Positions 42,282 to 51,038 of a DNA stretch of 64,000 bases are shown here, one piece after another (position 1 is the first letter of the stretch; each line of letters opens with the position of its first letter). A program made the translations under genes and the position numbers. The stretch spans positions 2,170,001 to 2,234,000 of the forward strand of contig NZ_OZ240671.1 in NCBI RefSeq assembly GCF_965198575.1. The letters run 5' to 3'. The notes below the pieces were generated by a model. It was not told the origin of the DNA. It did not search any database and saw only the letters and a program-made list of their open reading frames with translations. The stretch is from Lichenicola sp965198575. GTDB taxonomy: Bacteria > Pseudomonadota > Alphaproteobacteria > Acetobacterales > Acetobacteraceae.

Positions 42282-43126
42282 ACGAGCCGCCGATGCTCGA
42301 TGATCGGCATATTCGCGCGGATCCTGGCAGTGCGCTCGGTGTCGATCATGGCGGATGTCCAACCTGGCCCGTCGGATGCCGTTGCGGTAACTGTTCCCCA
42401 GGGATCAACGATCATCGAATGCCCAAAGGTCGTTCGAGGATTGCCCCGCCCATCGAGGTGCTGTCCGGTGGTCGCTGCGGCTGCGAACCAGCACTGTGTC
42501 TCGATAGCCCGCGCGCGGAGCAGCGTCTCCCAGTGTGCCTCACCGGTCTCGCTGGTGAATGCGGCAGGGAGCACGATCACGTCAGCACCTTCTGATCGCA
42601 ATTTGTGAAACAGCTCCCCGAAGCGAATATCGTAGCAGATCGCGAGGCCAACACGGAACGTGCCGAACCGGCCGCCGATCGGAACTGATACTACATCCGT
42701 CCCGGGCAGGTAGGTGTCGCTCTCCTTGTACCCCGCTCCGGACGGCGTCGTGATGTCGAACAAGTGGATCTTGCGATAGCGGGCGAGAACCTGACCCGCA
42801 GGGCTGAACACCAGGCTCGTGTTGAACAGCTTGTTGCCGGCCCGCTCGCCGATCGAGCCGCCATGCACGAAAATGCCATTCGCCAAGGCTGCCTGCTTCA
42901 GGAATTCAAATGCCGCACCTCCCGGCTCATCCGAACCGGTAGCCGGGATGTCCTCGGCTGCAGAGTATTTCGATTGCAAATCGCCGCCCAGGCAAGCCCA
43001 CATTTCCGGCAGCACGACCAGATCGGGCCTGTCCTTCGCGATACAAGCTTCGAGAAGTGCTCTTGCCTTCGAGATGTTTTCGGTCTTGTCGCTTCCCGGA
43101 GACATCTGGATAACGCTAGCCCGCAT
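42278..43126 (-). CDS. Carbon-nitrogen hydrolase (Nit1/omega-amidase-like)
   Basis: The 282-residue amidase belongs to the nitrilase superfamily. The catalytic triad is readable: Glu in LVVLPEMWACLGG, Lys in RYRKIHLFDI and Cys in GLAICYDIRFGEL. The downstream LPAAFTSETGEAHWETLLRA and CWFAAAATTGQH match the Nit1/deaminated-glutathione amidase or omega-amidase branch. It starts MRASVIQMSPGSDK at 43126; the longer frame upstream does not match the family. Its stop overlaps the NAD kinase GTG. Branch 10 nitrilases repair deaminated glutathione, a housekeeping role that fits with NadK better than with motility. Confidence 0.88.
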   Translation of the reverse strand: MRASVIQMSPGSDKTENISKARALLEACIAKDRPDLVVLPEMWACLGGDLQSKYSAAEDIPATGSDEPGGAAFEFLKQAALANGIFVHGGSIGERAGNKLFNTSLVFSPAGQVLARYRKIHLFDITTPSGAGYKESDTYLPGTDVVSVPIGGRFGTFRVGLAICYDIRFGELFHKLRSEGADVIVLPAAFTSETGEAHWETLLRARAIETQCWFAAAATTGQHLDGRGNPRTTFGHSMIVDPWGTVTATASDGPGWTSAMIDTERTARIRANMPIIEHRRLV

Positions 43127-43193
43127 TCGACCTTGCTCCGACGGATTCTCGTCCGAAATTGCCAGGTCCGCCGGCCTTGTGCCGATGTCTGCC

Positions 43194-43376
43194 TCAGTCA
43201 GCTTGACGATCGGTCGGACATTGCACGAGATCCAGGATCTCTGGCGGGACCGGCTCGTCCAGCGTGCGGTCATAGCGCTGCTGCAGGCTGGTCTGCAACC
43301 AGGTGTCGAAAAGAGCCAGGGTGTCGTCCGCAATGGGCCCGGCTCTGCCGCTGCTGTCTCCTGAGATTGCCATCAT
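43194..43376 (-). CDS. NepR-like small protein (possible anti-sigma factor of the general stress response)
   Basis: The 60-residue protein has the helical pattern LALFDTWLQTSLQQRYDRTL followed by DEPVPPEILDLV. This resembles the conserved NepR core, in which LR-x-x-YD and EPVP-x-x-x-LDLL segments flank a hydrophobic helix. NepR sequesters the ECF sigma factor EcfG until PhyR is phosphorylated. Neither ecfG nor phyR is next to it here. The frame stays open to a GTG at 43427, but the ATG at 43376 gives a typical NepR length. It sits between flhG and the amidase gene on the same strand. The resemblance is short, so the call is tentative. Confidence 0.5.
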   Translation of the reverse strand: MMAISGDSSGRAGPIADDTLALFDTWLQTSLQQRYDRTLDEPVPPEILDLVQCPTDRQAD

Positions 43377-43463
43377 GGCACTGCAGCGCGTCGCAACGTC
43401 TTTGGTTGCAGAGGGTCCGGCAACCACCTACCCGACGCACGATGTCACAACGACGATCGGTCG

Positions 43464-44345
43464 TCAGTTCACGAAGGCGTTTGCTATACGCGCAACATCC
43501 TCGGCAGCAGGAGTGTTCGGGTACCGTGTCAGCAGCGTTGTCTGCCGCCTGATCGCATCTGCGACACGCCCGTCCCGACGGATTACGCCCGCAAGCAGCG
43601 GGGCCTCACCAAGAAACGTGGTGCAGGCGCGGGCGAGCACGTCGTAGGTACGTCGACCGCTTGCGAGGCTGGTTGCCTGATTAATGACAAGTCGCACGTC
43701 GGGCTTGGCCAGGGTGCCGCCTGCGACCGGGCGTGTCCGTCGCGCGGTCTGATCCCGTGCATGCAGTTTCATGACTGCGTAAGCGTCGGTAAGGGCGGTC
43801 GGCTCATCGGTCGAGACGACGATCAAGGTGTCCGCAGCAGCAGCCATGAACCGCGTGACGGGATCGATGCCGGCTCCAAGGTCGAGCAGGACAATGTCGT
43901 AGCCCCGAAGGAGCCGAACCGACCCGATGAGCTGATCGAGCAGGCCGAGCTCGAGGGCGGCGATCGACGCAGCACCGGAGCGGCCCGGGACGATGTCGAA
44001 CGCAGCCGCCGGTTGTTCACTCACTTCGTGACGGATGATCACCTGGGCCAGCGCCACGCGCCCGGAGAGGACCGATGACAGGTCCTGCTTCGGCGTAAGG
44101 CCGAGCTGGATGTCGACATTTGCCAGGCCGAGGTCGCCATCAAACAGCAACACCTTCAGGCCCCGGGTCGCGAGGCACTGCGCAAGGGATATCGCGAGCC
44201 AGGTCTTGCCGACGCCACCTTTGCCGGAGGCGATGGCAATGAGTTGCGGGCCACCGGCTCGCGATTGCACGAGCGCCGGCTCTTCGGCTTCGGATTTTGC
44301 CGGTCGCGGCACCTGCAGCATCACGGTCATGGGTTTGTCTTCCAT
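43464..44345 (-). CDS. flhG: FlhG (MinD-like ATPase controlling flagellar number)
   Basis: The 293-residue ParA/MinD-type ATPase has the deviant Walker A IASGKGGVGKTWLAISLA, switch I/II DGDLGLANVDIQLG, and LLDLGAGIDPVTRFMAA. It lacks a clear C-terminal amphipathic membrane helix beyond PAAEDVARIANAFV. FlhG (also called FleN or YlxH) acts with the GTPase FlhF to set the place and number of flagella. It overlaps the upstream flhF gene by 19 bases, the usual arrangement. The first ATG at 44345 is used; a second in-frame Met five residues later is also possible. Confidence 0.87.
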   Translation of the reverse strand: MEDKPMTVMLQVPRPAKSEAEEPALVQSRAGGPQLIAIASGKGGVGKTWLAISLAQCLATRGLKVLLFDGDLGLANVDIQLGLTPKQDLSSVLSGRVALAQVIIRHEVSEQPAAAFDIVPGRSGAASIAALELGLLDQLIGSVRLLRGYDIVLLDLGAGIDPVTRFMAAAADTLIVVSTDEPTALTDAYAVMKLHARDQTARRTRPVAGGTLAKPDVRLVINQATSLASGRRTYDVLARACTTFLGEAPLLAGVIRRDGRVADAIRRQTTLLTRYPNTPAAEDVARIANAFVN

Positions 44346-45460
44346 AGGGGCAGGCGACTGGCGCCCGTCTGGGCGGCGATATGAAGGGCAAGCGTGCCAC
44401 CGATCAGGCCGTCACGCGGTGCGGGGGGATCCAAAGGCGCGCGCCGGGTCATCGCCGGCATGCCTGGGGAGACGTTGCCAGGGGCACGTGTCGGCGCCCG
44501 AGCGGACTCTGTCGCGCCCAGCCTGGTGGCGACAGACATCGGCGTGAGCTGTGCCAGGCCGTCGGCGATGCCTGGGCCTGTCCCCGCTTCGGTCAGGGCA
44601 AGGTCTGACGCCTGGGCTGCGGCCAGCACACCGCCCAATCGGCCGTTGCGATCAAGGCGCGTCGCCACCAGAAGGTCCGCGCCGAGCCCCGCATGGGCCA
44701 TGGCGATATCCACCGCTTCGAGCGGGTCGAGGCCGGCGGGCAGTGCCAGCGCAAGCCGTGCGCCGGACGCCGACACCAGGCATGCCAACTGCTCGGCTTG
44801 CGCGGGATCCAGCAGATCGAGGCCGGGGGCGTCGATCAGCACCGGCGACAGCGGTTCGCGCCGCTGCAACGCACGCTCGAGCATCTCCGGGCGACCGGCG
44901 GCGATCAGTGTCAGCCCCAGCAGTCGCGTGAAGGCCGCCAGTTGTTCCACGGCGCCGGCGCGCTGCTCGTCGGACGTGATGACCAGGGGCCGATGCCCCT
45001 CCATGACCAGGCGCGCCGCCAGCTTGGCAACCGTCAACGTCTTGCCGGCACCCGGGGGGCCAGCGAGCAGCAACGGGGGTGCGTCGGCATCGAGCGGCAA
45101 TCTGGTGAAGCGGAACAGCCGGCTGCATCCAGCCTCGAGTGGCCCCTGCCGGAGTGCTGCCAGCAGGGACGGCGGCAAGCCATGCCGGCCGAGCGTGTCC
45201 TGGAGCGGACTTCCCGACTGCAATGGAGCTGATGCGTGATACGCGGGTGCCGGCTCCCGGGTTACCTGAACGTCGAGCGGCGGCGCCGGACCCGATAGCG
45301 CGGGAGGGTCCGGTTCGTCCTCCGGCTCGAGGGCAGCCGTGACCTCGACGACGCCACCCTGGCTGGACGTCGTCAGGATCAGCGCGTCCAGCCCGAGCTC
45401 GTCGCGGACCTGCGCCATGGCGCCGGCAAGGGTCGCCGCCCGGAAGATCCTAATCCGCAT
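44327..45460 (-). CDS. flhF: FlhF (SRP-type GTPase for flagellar placement)
   Basis: The 377-residue protein starts MRIRIFRAATLAGAMAQVRD followed by LGLDALILTT, the typical FlhF N-terminus. After an acidic Pro-rich linker comes a GTPase NG-like domain: P-loop LLAGPPGAGKTLTVAKLAA, ITSDEQRAGAVEQLAAF, VLIDAPGLDLLD and a late TRLDRNGRLGG equivalent to the TKxD guanine motif. The G1 Lys and Thr are present. The end is Pro/Ala-rich and extends past the GTPase core. It lies between flhA and flhG. Confidence 0.83.
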   Translation of the reverse strand: MRIRIFRAATLAGAMAQVRDELGLDALILTTSSQGGVVEVTAALEPEDEPDPPALSGPAPPLDVQVTREPAPAYHASAPLQSGSPLQDTLGRHGLPPSLLAALRQGPLEAGCSRLFRFTRLPLDADAPPLLLAGPPGAGKTLTVAKLAARLVMEGHRPLVITSDEQRAGAVEQLAAFTRLLGLTLIAAGRPEMLERALQRREPLSPVLIDAPGLDLLDPAQAEQLACLVSASGARLALALPAGLDPLEAVDIAMAHAGLGADLLVATRLDRNGRLGGVLAAAQASDLALTEAGTGPGIADGLAQLTPMSVATRLGATESARAPTRAPGNVSPGMPAMTRRAPLDPPAPRDGLIGGTLALHIAAQTGASRLPLWKTNP

Positions 45461-45493
45461 GACGAATTCTCACGGCGGCCGTGGTCAGGATGC

Positions 45494-47626
45494 TCATATC
45501 GTGCCGATCGTGCGGATCCGCGCGCGCGGGAAGATCTCCGACTGGGCCAGGACCGGCGTCGCGGGCCGCAGCCGCTCGACGATGGCGCGGACGGGTGCCC
45601 GGATGCCGCTGCTCGTCAGCACGACCGGTGACTCGCCCGCCGCTGCCGCCGCATCGAGAGCGGCACGCAGGCGGCCGATGAACTCGTTCAACCGGCTCGG
45701 GGCCATCGCCAATTGCCGGTCCTCGGGCGGTCCGACCAGGCTGTTGAGGAACGCCTCCTCCCACTCGATCGACAGCGTGATCAGCGGGATGTAGCCGGCA
45801 CCGCCGACGAGTGCGTCGCTGATCTGGCGCGCCAGCCGGACACGAACATGCGCCACCACCGAAGGGATTGCCCGAAGTCCGGCGCCGCAGGCCTCCTGGA
45901 TGCCCTCGAGAATTGTCGGCAGGTCGCGGATCGAGATGCGCTCCGACAGCAGCGACTGCAGGATGCGCTGCACCGCACCCATCGAGATCTGCGACGGGAT
46001 CAGGTCGGCCACCAGCTTCTGCTGTTCGCGCGGCAGATCGTCGAGCAGCTTCTGCGTCTCGGAATAGGAGAGCAGCTCGGCCATCGTTTCGCGCACGGTT
46101 TCGGTCAGATGGGTGGTCAGGACGCTGACGGGATCGACCACCGTGCAGCCGCGGAACATCGCCTCCTCGCGGTGAGCAGCGTCAATCCATAGGGCTTGCA
46201 GGCCGAAAGCGGGCTCCGTGGTCTTCTCCCCGGGCAGGTTGGGTACGCCGCCGCGCGGGTCCATCACCAGGAACCGGGTCGGCCGGAGTTCGCCCTTGCC
46301 CGCCTCGATCTCCTTGATCCGGATCGAGTAGCCATCTGAACCGAGCTGCATGTTGTCCTGGATCCGGACCGGCGGCAGAACGAAACCCATTTCGGTCGCG
46401 ATGGTGCGGCGGAGTGCGCGGATCTGCTCGGTCAGCTTGGGGTTCTCGCCGCCCGCCAGGGGCAGCAGGCCGTAGCCGAGCTCGAGCCGGATCATGTCGA
46501 TCCGCATGGCCTCGGCGATCGGGGGCTCCGACGGTGCAGTGGTAACGACGGCTGCCGCCTCGTCCTCCGCTTCGGTGCGGACCGGGTGGCGATGACGCAT
46601 CCAGGCGCCTGCGCCGGCCAGGCCGCCTAGTACCAGGAATGGCAGCGCCGGCAGGCCCGGCATCAGCGCCAGCACCAGCGCCGCACCCGCTGCCATCGCC
46701 ATCGGTTTCGGATTGCCGCCGAGCTGACGGACCAGCGCCACGTCCGCAGCACCCTCGGTGCCGCCCTTCGTCACGACGATGCCGGACGCGGTGGAGACCA
46801 GCAGGGCCGGGATCTGTGAAACCAGGCCGTCGCCTACGGTCAGCGTCGTGAAGGTCGCGGCGGCGTCGCTGAAGGCCATCCCGTGGCGCAGGAGGCCGAT
46901 CGCCAGGCCGCCCATGATGTTGATGACGGTGATCAGCAGCGAGGCGATCGCGTCGCCGCGGACGAATTTCGCGGCACCGTCCATGGCCCCGTAGAAACCG
47001 CTCTCTTCCTCGAGTTCACGGCGCCTCAGGCGAGCGACCTTGTCGGTAATGGCACCGGCCGAGAGCTCCGCGTCGATCGCCATCTGCTTGCCGGGCATCG
47101 CGTCGAGGCTGAACCGGGCAGCAACCTCGGCGATGCGGCCTGAGCCCTTGGTGATGACCATGAAGTTCACGATCAGCAGGATGGTGAACAGGATCAGGCC
47201 GATCACCACGTCGCCGCCCATCAGGAAGCCACCGAACGCCGCGACGACATGGCCGGCGGCGAGCGGACCCTCGTTGCCGTGGCTGAGGATCAGTCGGGTG
47301 GTCGCGACCTCCAGCGACAGCCGGAGCAGAGTCGTGAGCAACAGCAATGTCGGAAAGCTGGTGAAATCCAGCGGGCGCTTGAGGAACAGCGCGACCATCA
47401 GGACGAGCACGGACGCCGTCACCGAGAGGGCCAGTCCGAGATCGAGAACCAGGGTTGGCAGAGGCAGGATGAGCACCGACAGCAACGCCACTACGGCCAA
47501 GGCCAGGCCCACGTCCGTGCCGGGCAGGTACGTCCGCCAGCGTCCCGAGAACAGGGTCAGCCTGGGCAGCGACAGTGTGGGTCGGCTGGCGGGCCCGCGG
47601 TCCGCGGTGGTGACGGCGTCACTCAT
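45494..47626 (-). CDS. flhA: Flagellar type III export membrane protein FlhA
   Basis: The 710-residue export gate protein has an N-terminal membrane half (about residues 25-330) with seven to eight helices, including VALLSVLILPLPTLVLDLGL and TALLRL-like segments. The cytoplasmic FHIPEP-type loop contains FTSFPTLLLLTTLLRLSLEV, RLILSHG, and ARFSLDAMPGKQMAIDAELS with AGAITDKVARLRR. The C-terminal cytoplasmic domain (about 360-710) contains LELGYGLLPLAGG and PREQQKLVADLIPSQISMGA. It starts 3 bases after the flbD stop and precedes flhF. Confidence 0.93.
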   Translation of the reverse strand: MSDAVTTADRGPASRPTLSLPRLTLFSGRWRTYLPGTDVGLALAVVALLSVLILPLPTLVLDLGLALSVTASVLVLMVALFLKRPLDFTSFPTLLLLTTLLRLSLEVATTRLILSHGNEGPLAAGHVVAAFGGFLMGGDVVIGLILFTILLIVNFMVITKGSGRIAEVAARFSLDAMPGKQMAIDAELSAGAITDKVARLRRRELEEESGFYGAMDGAAKFVRGDAIASLLITVINIMGGLAIGLLRHGMAFSDAAATFTTLTVGDGLVSQIPALLVSTASGIVVTKGGTEGAADVALVRQLGGNPKPMAMAAGAALVLALMPGLPALPFLVLGGLAGAGAWMRHRHPVRTEAEDEAAAVVTTAPSEPPIAEAMRIDMIRLELGYGLLPLAGGENPKLTEQIRALRRTIATEMGFVLPPVRIQDNMQLGSDGYSIRIKEIEAGKGELRPTRFLVMDPRGGVPNLPGEKTTEPAFGLQALWIDAAHREEAMFRGCTVVDPVSVLTTHLTETVRETMAELLSYSETQKLLDDLPREQQKLVADLIPSQISMGAVQRILQSLLSERISIRDLPTILEGIQEACGAGLRAIPSVVAHVRVRLARQISDALVGGAGYIPLITLSIEWEEAFLNSLVGPPEDRQLAMAPSRLNEFIGRLRAALDAAAAAGESPVVLTSSGIRAPVRAIVERLRPATPVLAQSEIFPRARIRTIGTI

Positions 47627-47629
47627 CCG

Positions 47630-49018
47630 TCAGGCCGCCACTTCGGCGCCGAGGCCGGACCCGATTCCCGCCATCGGGCGAGGCACCGGCACACCATGAT
47701 CGGCATAATCGCGCAGCTTGTTGCGCAGGGCGCGGATCGAGATGCCGAGGATGGTCGCCGCGTGCGTGCGGTTGCCGGCGGTGCTGTAGAGGGTCTCGAG
47801 AATGAGCGCCTGCTCGACCTCCTCCATGCGACGGCCCACGAGGCCGGAAACTCCGTGATCCCTCGTGTGTGTGTCGGCCGGGACCTCCACGAGTGCGGGC
47901 GGGGGGTGCGCAACCGTGGCAACCGGCGCGAGGCCGAGATCGGCGGGCTCGATCACCGGGCCCTCAGCGAGCAGCACGGCGCGATGCATGACGTTCTCGA
48001 GCTCGCGCACGTTGCCGCGCCAGGGATGGTCGGCCAGGCGCAGAAGCGCTGCATCCGACAGCAGCGGCGGCTCGAAGCCATTGGCTTGCGCGTAGTGGCG
48101 GGCGTAATGCGCGGCAAGCACGGCGATATCGCCCGGACGCTTGCGCAGCGGCGGGATCTCGAGACCGACCACGTTCAGCCGGAAATAGAGATCCTCGCGG
48201 AACCGGCCGGCGGCAGCCTCCGCACCGAGATTGCGATTGCTCGTCGCCAGGATGCGCACGTTGACCCGCACCGGAGTCTGGCCGCCGAGACGATCGATTT
48301 CGCGTTCCTGGATCGCCCGCAGCAGCTTCGCCTGCAACCGGATGTCCATTTCGCTGATCTCGTCGAGCAGAAGCGTGCCGCCCTCGGCAGACTCGAAACG
48401 TCCGATCCGGCGTGCGATGGCGCCGCTGAACGCGCCTTTCTCGTGGCCGAACAGTTCGGACTCGAGCAGGTGCTCCGGAATCGCCGCACAGTTCAGGGCG
48501 ATGAATGGGCCATCGGCGCGACGCGAACGGCGATGGATGTGCCGTGCCACGATCTCCTTGCCGGTGCCGGACTCCCCGGTGATCAGCACCGACGCATCCG
48601 AGCGCGCCACCTGCTCGGCGGCCCTGATGCTCGCGAGCATGATCGGGTCACGCGCGATCAGAACGTGGCTTTCGCCGGATGCCGCCTCCAGCATGGCAGC
48701 GATCAGCTCGGGGTCCGGCGGCAACGGCAGGAAATCCTGCGCGCCATCCCGCACGGCGCGCACGGCCGCGTCGGGATCGTCTTCCAGTCCGCAGGCAATG
48801 ACCGGCACGGCGATCCGCTCACGGGCCAGGCTCTGCACGAGTGTCGCGATCGGCAATCCGAGCTCACACAGCACGAGCCTGAAGCGGGCGTCCCGGCGCA
48901 GGCGGGCCAAGCCCACGACGATGTCGTCCGCCTGGTCGAGCTGCGCGCCACGCACGGTCGCGATCTGCGCGGCCTTGCCCAGCTCGCCGCCGAGCGAGCC
49001 GATGATCAGGACGCGCAT
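47630..49018 (-). CDS. flbD: FlbD-type sigma-54-dependent flagellar transcription activator
   Basis: The 462-residue NtrC-family activator has a degenerate receiver-like N-terminus (about 1-115): LVLCELGLP has Glu where the phospho-Asp should be, and the N-terminal acidic pair is missing (VLIIGSLGG). The AAA+ domain (about 140-360) has Walker A ITGESGTGKEIVA, the sigma-54 contact loop GAFSGA in place of the usual GAFTGA, Walker B TLLLDEISEMD, and the arginine region FREDLYFRLNV. A Fis-type helix-turn-helix ends the protein (RTHAATILGISIRALRNKLR). FlbD activates class III-like flagellar promoters. Two sigma-54 elements lie between fliK and flgE. It is embedded in the basal-body operon between fliN and flhA. 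Confidence 0.9.
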   Translation of the reverse strand: MRVLIIGSLGGELGKAAQIATVRGAQLDQADDIVVGLARLRRDARFRLVLCELGLPIATLVQSLARERIAVPVIACGLEDDPDAAVRAVRDGAQDFLPLPPDPELIAAMLEAASGESHVLIARDPIMLASIRAAEQVARSDASVLITGESGTGKEIVARHIHRRSRRADGPFIALNCAAIPEHLLESELFGHEKGAFSGAIARRIGRFESAEGGTLLLDEISEMDIRLQAKLLRAIQEREIDRLGGQTPVRVNVRILATSNRNLGAEAAAGRFREDLYFRLNVVGLEIPPLRKRPGDIAVLAAHYARHYAQANGFEPPLLSDAALLRLADHPWRGNVRELENVMHRAVLLAEGPVIEPADLGLAPVATVAHPPPALVEVPADTHTRDHGVSGLVGRRMEEVEQALILETLYSTAGNRTHAATILGISIRALRNKLRDYADHGVPVPRPMAGIGSGLGAEVAA

Positions 49019-49058
49019 TCTGCATGTCCGTCAGCGACGCGTGCCAGGCCTGTCACGA

Positions 49059-49382
49059 TCAGGACCCCCGCTCCGACTTGATGATCTCGGTCATCGTCAC
49101 GCCGAGCCGGTTGTCGTCGACCATGACAACCTCGCCGCGGGCGATCAGCCGGTTGTTCACATAGATGTCGATCGCCTCGCCAAGTTTGCGATCGAGTTCG
49201 ACAACTGCGCCGCGACCCAGCTTCAGCAGCTGGCTGACCTGCATGGTCGACTTGCCCAGCACGGCGCTCACCGTGACCGGAATGTCGTACACCGCCTCGA
49301 GATCCTGTGCACTTCGGGGTGCACCGCTTTCCTGCATCACCGGCGGATCGGCCAGCTCGGTGAGATCGATCTCATTTGCCAT
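49059..49382 (-). CDS. fliN: Flagellar motor switch protein FliN
   Basis: The 107-residue protein consists mainly of the SpoA-like C-ring domain: LEAVYDIPVTVSAVLGKSTM, VSQLLKLGRGAVVELDRKLG, EAIDIYVNNRLIARGEVVMV and a final RLGVTMTEIIKSE. The size is typical of FliN and too short for FliM. It overlaps the fliH-like gene by 11 bases and precedes flbD. FliM is not found in the window. Confidence 0.9.
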   Translation of the reverse strand: MANEIDLTELADPPVMQESGAPRSAQDLEAVYDIPVTVSAVLGKSTMQVSQLLKLGRGAVVELDRKLGEAIDIYVNNRLIARGEVVMVDDNRLGVTMTEIIKSERGS

Positions 49383-50034
49383 CGTACGTCTCCTGTGGTG
49401 CGTCCATCGGTGCCAGGGCTGGCATGATCAGTTCCTGCACCTGCGTGCAGAGTGCCTGCGTGTCGCGCATCAGCATGCCGTCCTGCCAGCGGATGCTGAT
49501 GTCGCCGGGCTGCATGCTGTTCGAGCCGATCCAGTCGACCATGACCGGGCTGTCTTCCAGTATGGTCGTCATGTCCTCGCGCAGGCCTTCGAGGAGCGTC
49601 GGATGGGCCCGGATGGTCAGCCGAGGCTCATGCGACATCGTCGGCAGCAGCAGGCCGAGCAGCGCGCGCGCCTCGTCGTGGCCGCGTGATGCCGCGAATG
49701 CCGGCAATACCGCGGCCACCATGCCCAGGAGCACGCCGGCGGTGGCGGTGGCGGCGTCGGCCATGACGCGGGCCCTGTCCGATTGCCCCGCATTCAGGGC
49801 GTCCGACACACGAACCAGCGCATCTGCCCGGATCGCTGAGACGCCCAGCTCGACCGCATGGCGCTCCAGTTCGCGACCATCCTGCTCGGCGCGCTCGGTC
49901 GCCTGACGCAGCTCGGTGAGGCTGAAGGTGGGTTCGACGACGATCGGCTCGACCGGAAGCGGCGGCGCGACGGCTGCCACGGGCATGTCGAAATCCTCGG
50001 CGTAGATGACACCGGAGAGGGCGTGGTTGCGCAT
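49372..50034 (-). CDS. fliH: Flagellar assembly protein FliH-like
   Basis: The 220-residue protein matches FliH by position, between fliG and fliN, and by composition. It has an N-terminal segment with a Phe/Asp-rich patch (SGVIYAEDFD), a long Arg/Glu/Ala-rich helix (LRQATERAEQDGRELERHAV), and a C-terminal domain with the V/A-type ATPase stator-like features TIRAHPTLLEGLREDM, DSPVMVDWIG and SNSMQPGDISIRWQDGMLMR. FliH holds back the FliI ATPase until docking. The sequence is diverged, as is usual for FliH. Confidence 0.75.
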   Translation of the reverse strand: MRNHALSGVIYAEDFDMPVAAVAPPLPVEPIVVEPTFSLTELRQATERAEQDGRELERHAVELGVSAIRADALVRVSDALNAGQSDRARVMADAATATAGVLLGMVAAVLPAFAASRGHDEARALLGLLLPTMSHEPRLTIRAHPTLLEGLREDMTTILEDSPVMVDWIGSNSMQPGDISIRWQDGMLMRDTQALCTQVQELIMPALAPMDAPQETYDGK

Positions 50035-50036
50035 CT

Positions 50037-51038
50037 CTAGGCCACCATCTGCTCGTCCTGGTGCTCGTTGAGCTCGATTTCACCTTGGGTGGCGAGCTCC
50101 TTGGCAACCAGGACGATTGCCGATTGGGCCTCGTCGACATCACGCAAGCGAACCGGTCCGAGCTGGGCGATGTCGTCGCGAAGCAGTTTGGCCGCGCGCT
50201 CCGAAAGGCTGCCGAGGAACAACGTGCGGATTTCCTCCGAGGCACCCTTGAGCGCAATCGGCAGCTTGTCCTTTTCCACGGCGCGCATGAGCTTCTGCAC
50301 GGCATCGGGCGTGAGCCGGGCCAGGTCGTCGAAGGTGAACATCAACGACTTGACGCGCTCGGCCGCTTCCCTGCTGCGCTCTTCGAGTGCGGACATGAAA
50401 CGACCTTCCACCTGGCGATCGAGATTGTTGAAGATCTCGGCGATCATCTCGTGGCTGTCACGACGGGTGCTGCGCGCGAGGTTCGACATGAACTCGGACC
50501 GGAGCGTTTTTTCCACGCTGTCGAGCACGTCCTTCTGCACGCTTTCCATCCGCAGCATGCGCATGATGACTTCCATGGCGAAGCTGTCGGGCAGCAGGCT
50601 GAGCACACGTGCTGCGTGACTGGCACGCACCTTTCCCAGGACGACCGCCACGGTCTGCGGATATTCGTTCTTCAGGTAGTTCGCGAGCACCGCTTCGTTC
50701 ACGTTGCCGAGCTTGTCCCACATCGTGCGACCAGCCGGCCCGCGGATCTCTTCCATGATCTGCGAAGCGCGTTCGCGAGACAGCGACTTCTGCAGCAGGC
50801 GCTCGGTGCTGTCGAAGCTGCCGACCAGCATGCCGGCCGAGTTGATGCTCTGCGAGAACTCGGAACAGAGCGTCTCGACCGTGTTGGCATCGATGCTGCC
50901 GAGTTGCGACATCGCCAGGGAGATCTCCTTGATCTCCTCCTCGTGCATCATGGAGAACAACTGCGCGCACTGCTCTTCGCCGAGTGCCAGCATCAGGATT
51001 GCTGCACGCTGCGCTCCGGGAAGCTGGACGGTGCTCAT
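50037..51038 (-). CDS. fliG: Flagellar motor switch protein FliG
   Basis: The 333-residue C-ring protein couples ion flow through the stator to rotation. It shows the three helical domains in order. The N-terminal part starts STVQLPGAQRAAILMLALGE with EIKEISLAMSQLG. The middle has PQTVAVVLGKVRASHAARVL and LPDSFAMEVIMRML. The C-terminal part has the torque-helix region FDDLARLTPDAVQKLMRAVE and FLGSLSERAAKLLRDDI with charged residues. I start at the ATG at 51038, overlapping the fliF stop in TGATG; the frame extends eight residues upstream into fliF. Confidence 0.92.
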   Translation of the reverse strand: MSTVQLPGAQRAAILMLALGEEQCAQLFSMMHEEEIKEISLAMSQLGSIDANTVETLCSEFSQSINSAGMLVGSFDSTERLLQKSLSRERASQIMEEIRGPAGRTMWDKLGNVNEAVLANYLKNEYPQTVAVVLGKVRASHAARVLSLLPDSFAMEVIMRMLRMESVQKDVLDSVEKTLRSEFMSNLARSTRRDSHEMIAEIFNNLDRQVEGRFMSALEERSREAAERVKSLMFTFDDLARLTPDAVQKLMRAVEKDKLPIALKGASEEIRTLFLGSLSERAAKLLRDDIAQLGPVRLRDVDEAQSAIVLVAKELATQGEIELNEHQDEQMVA

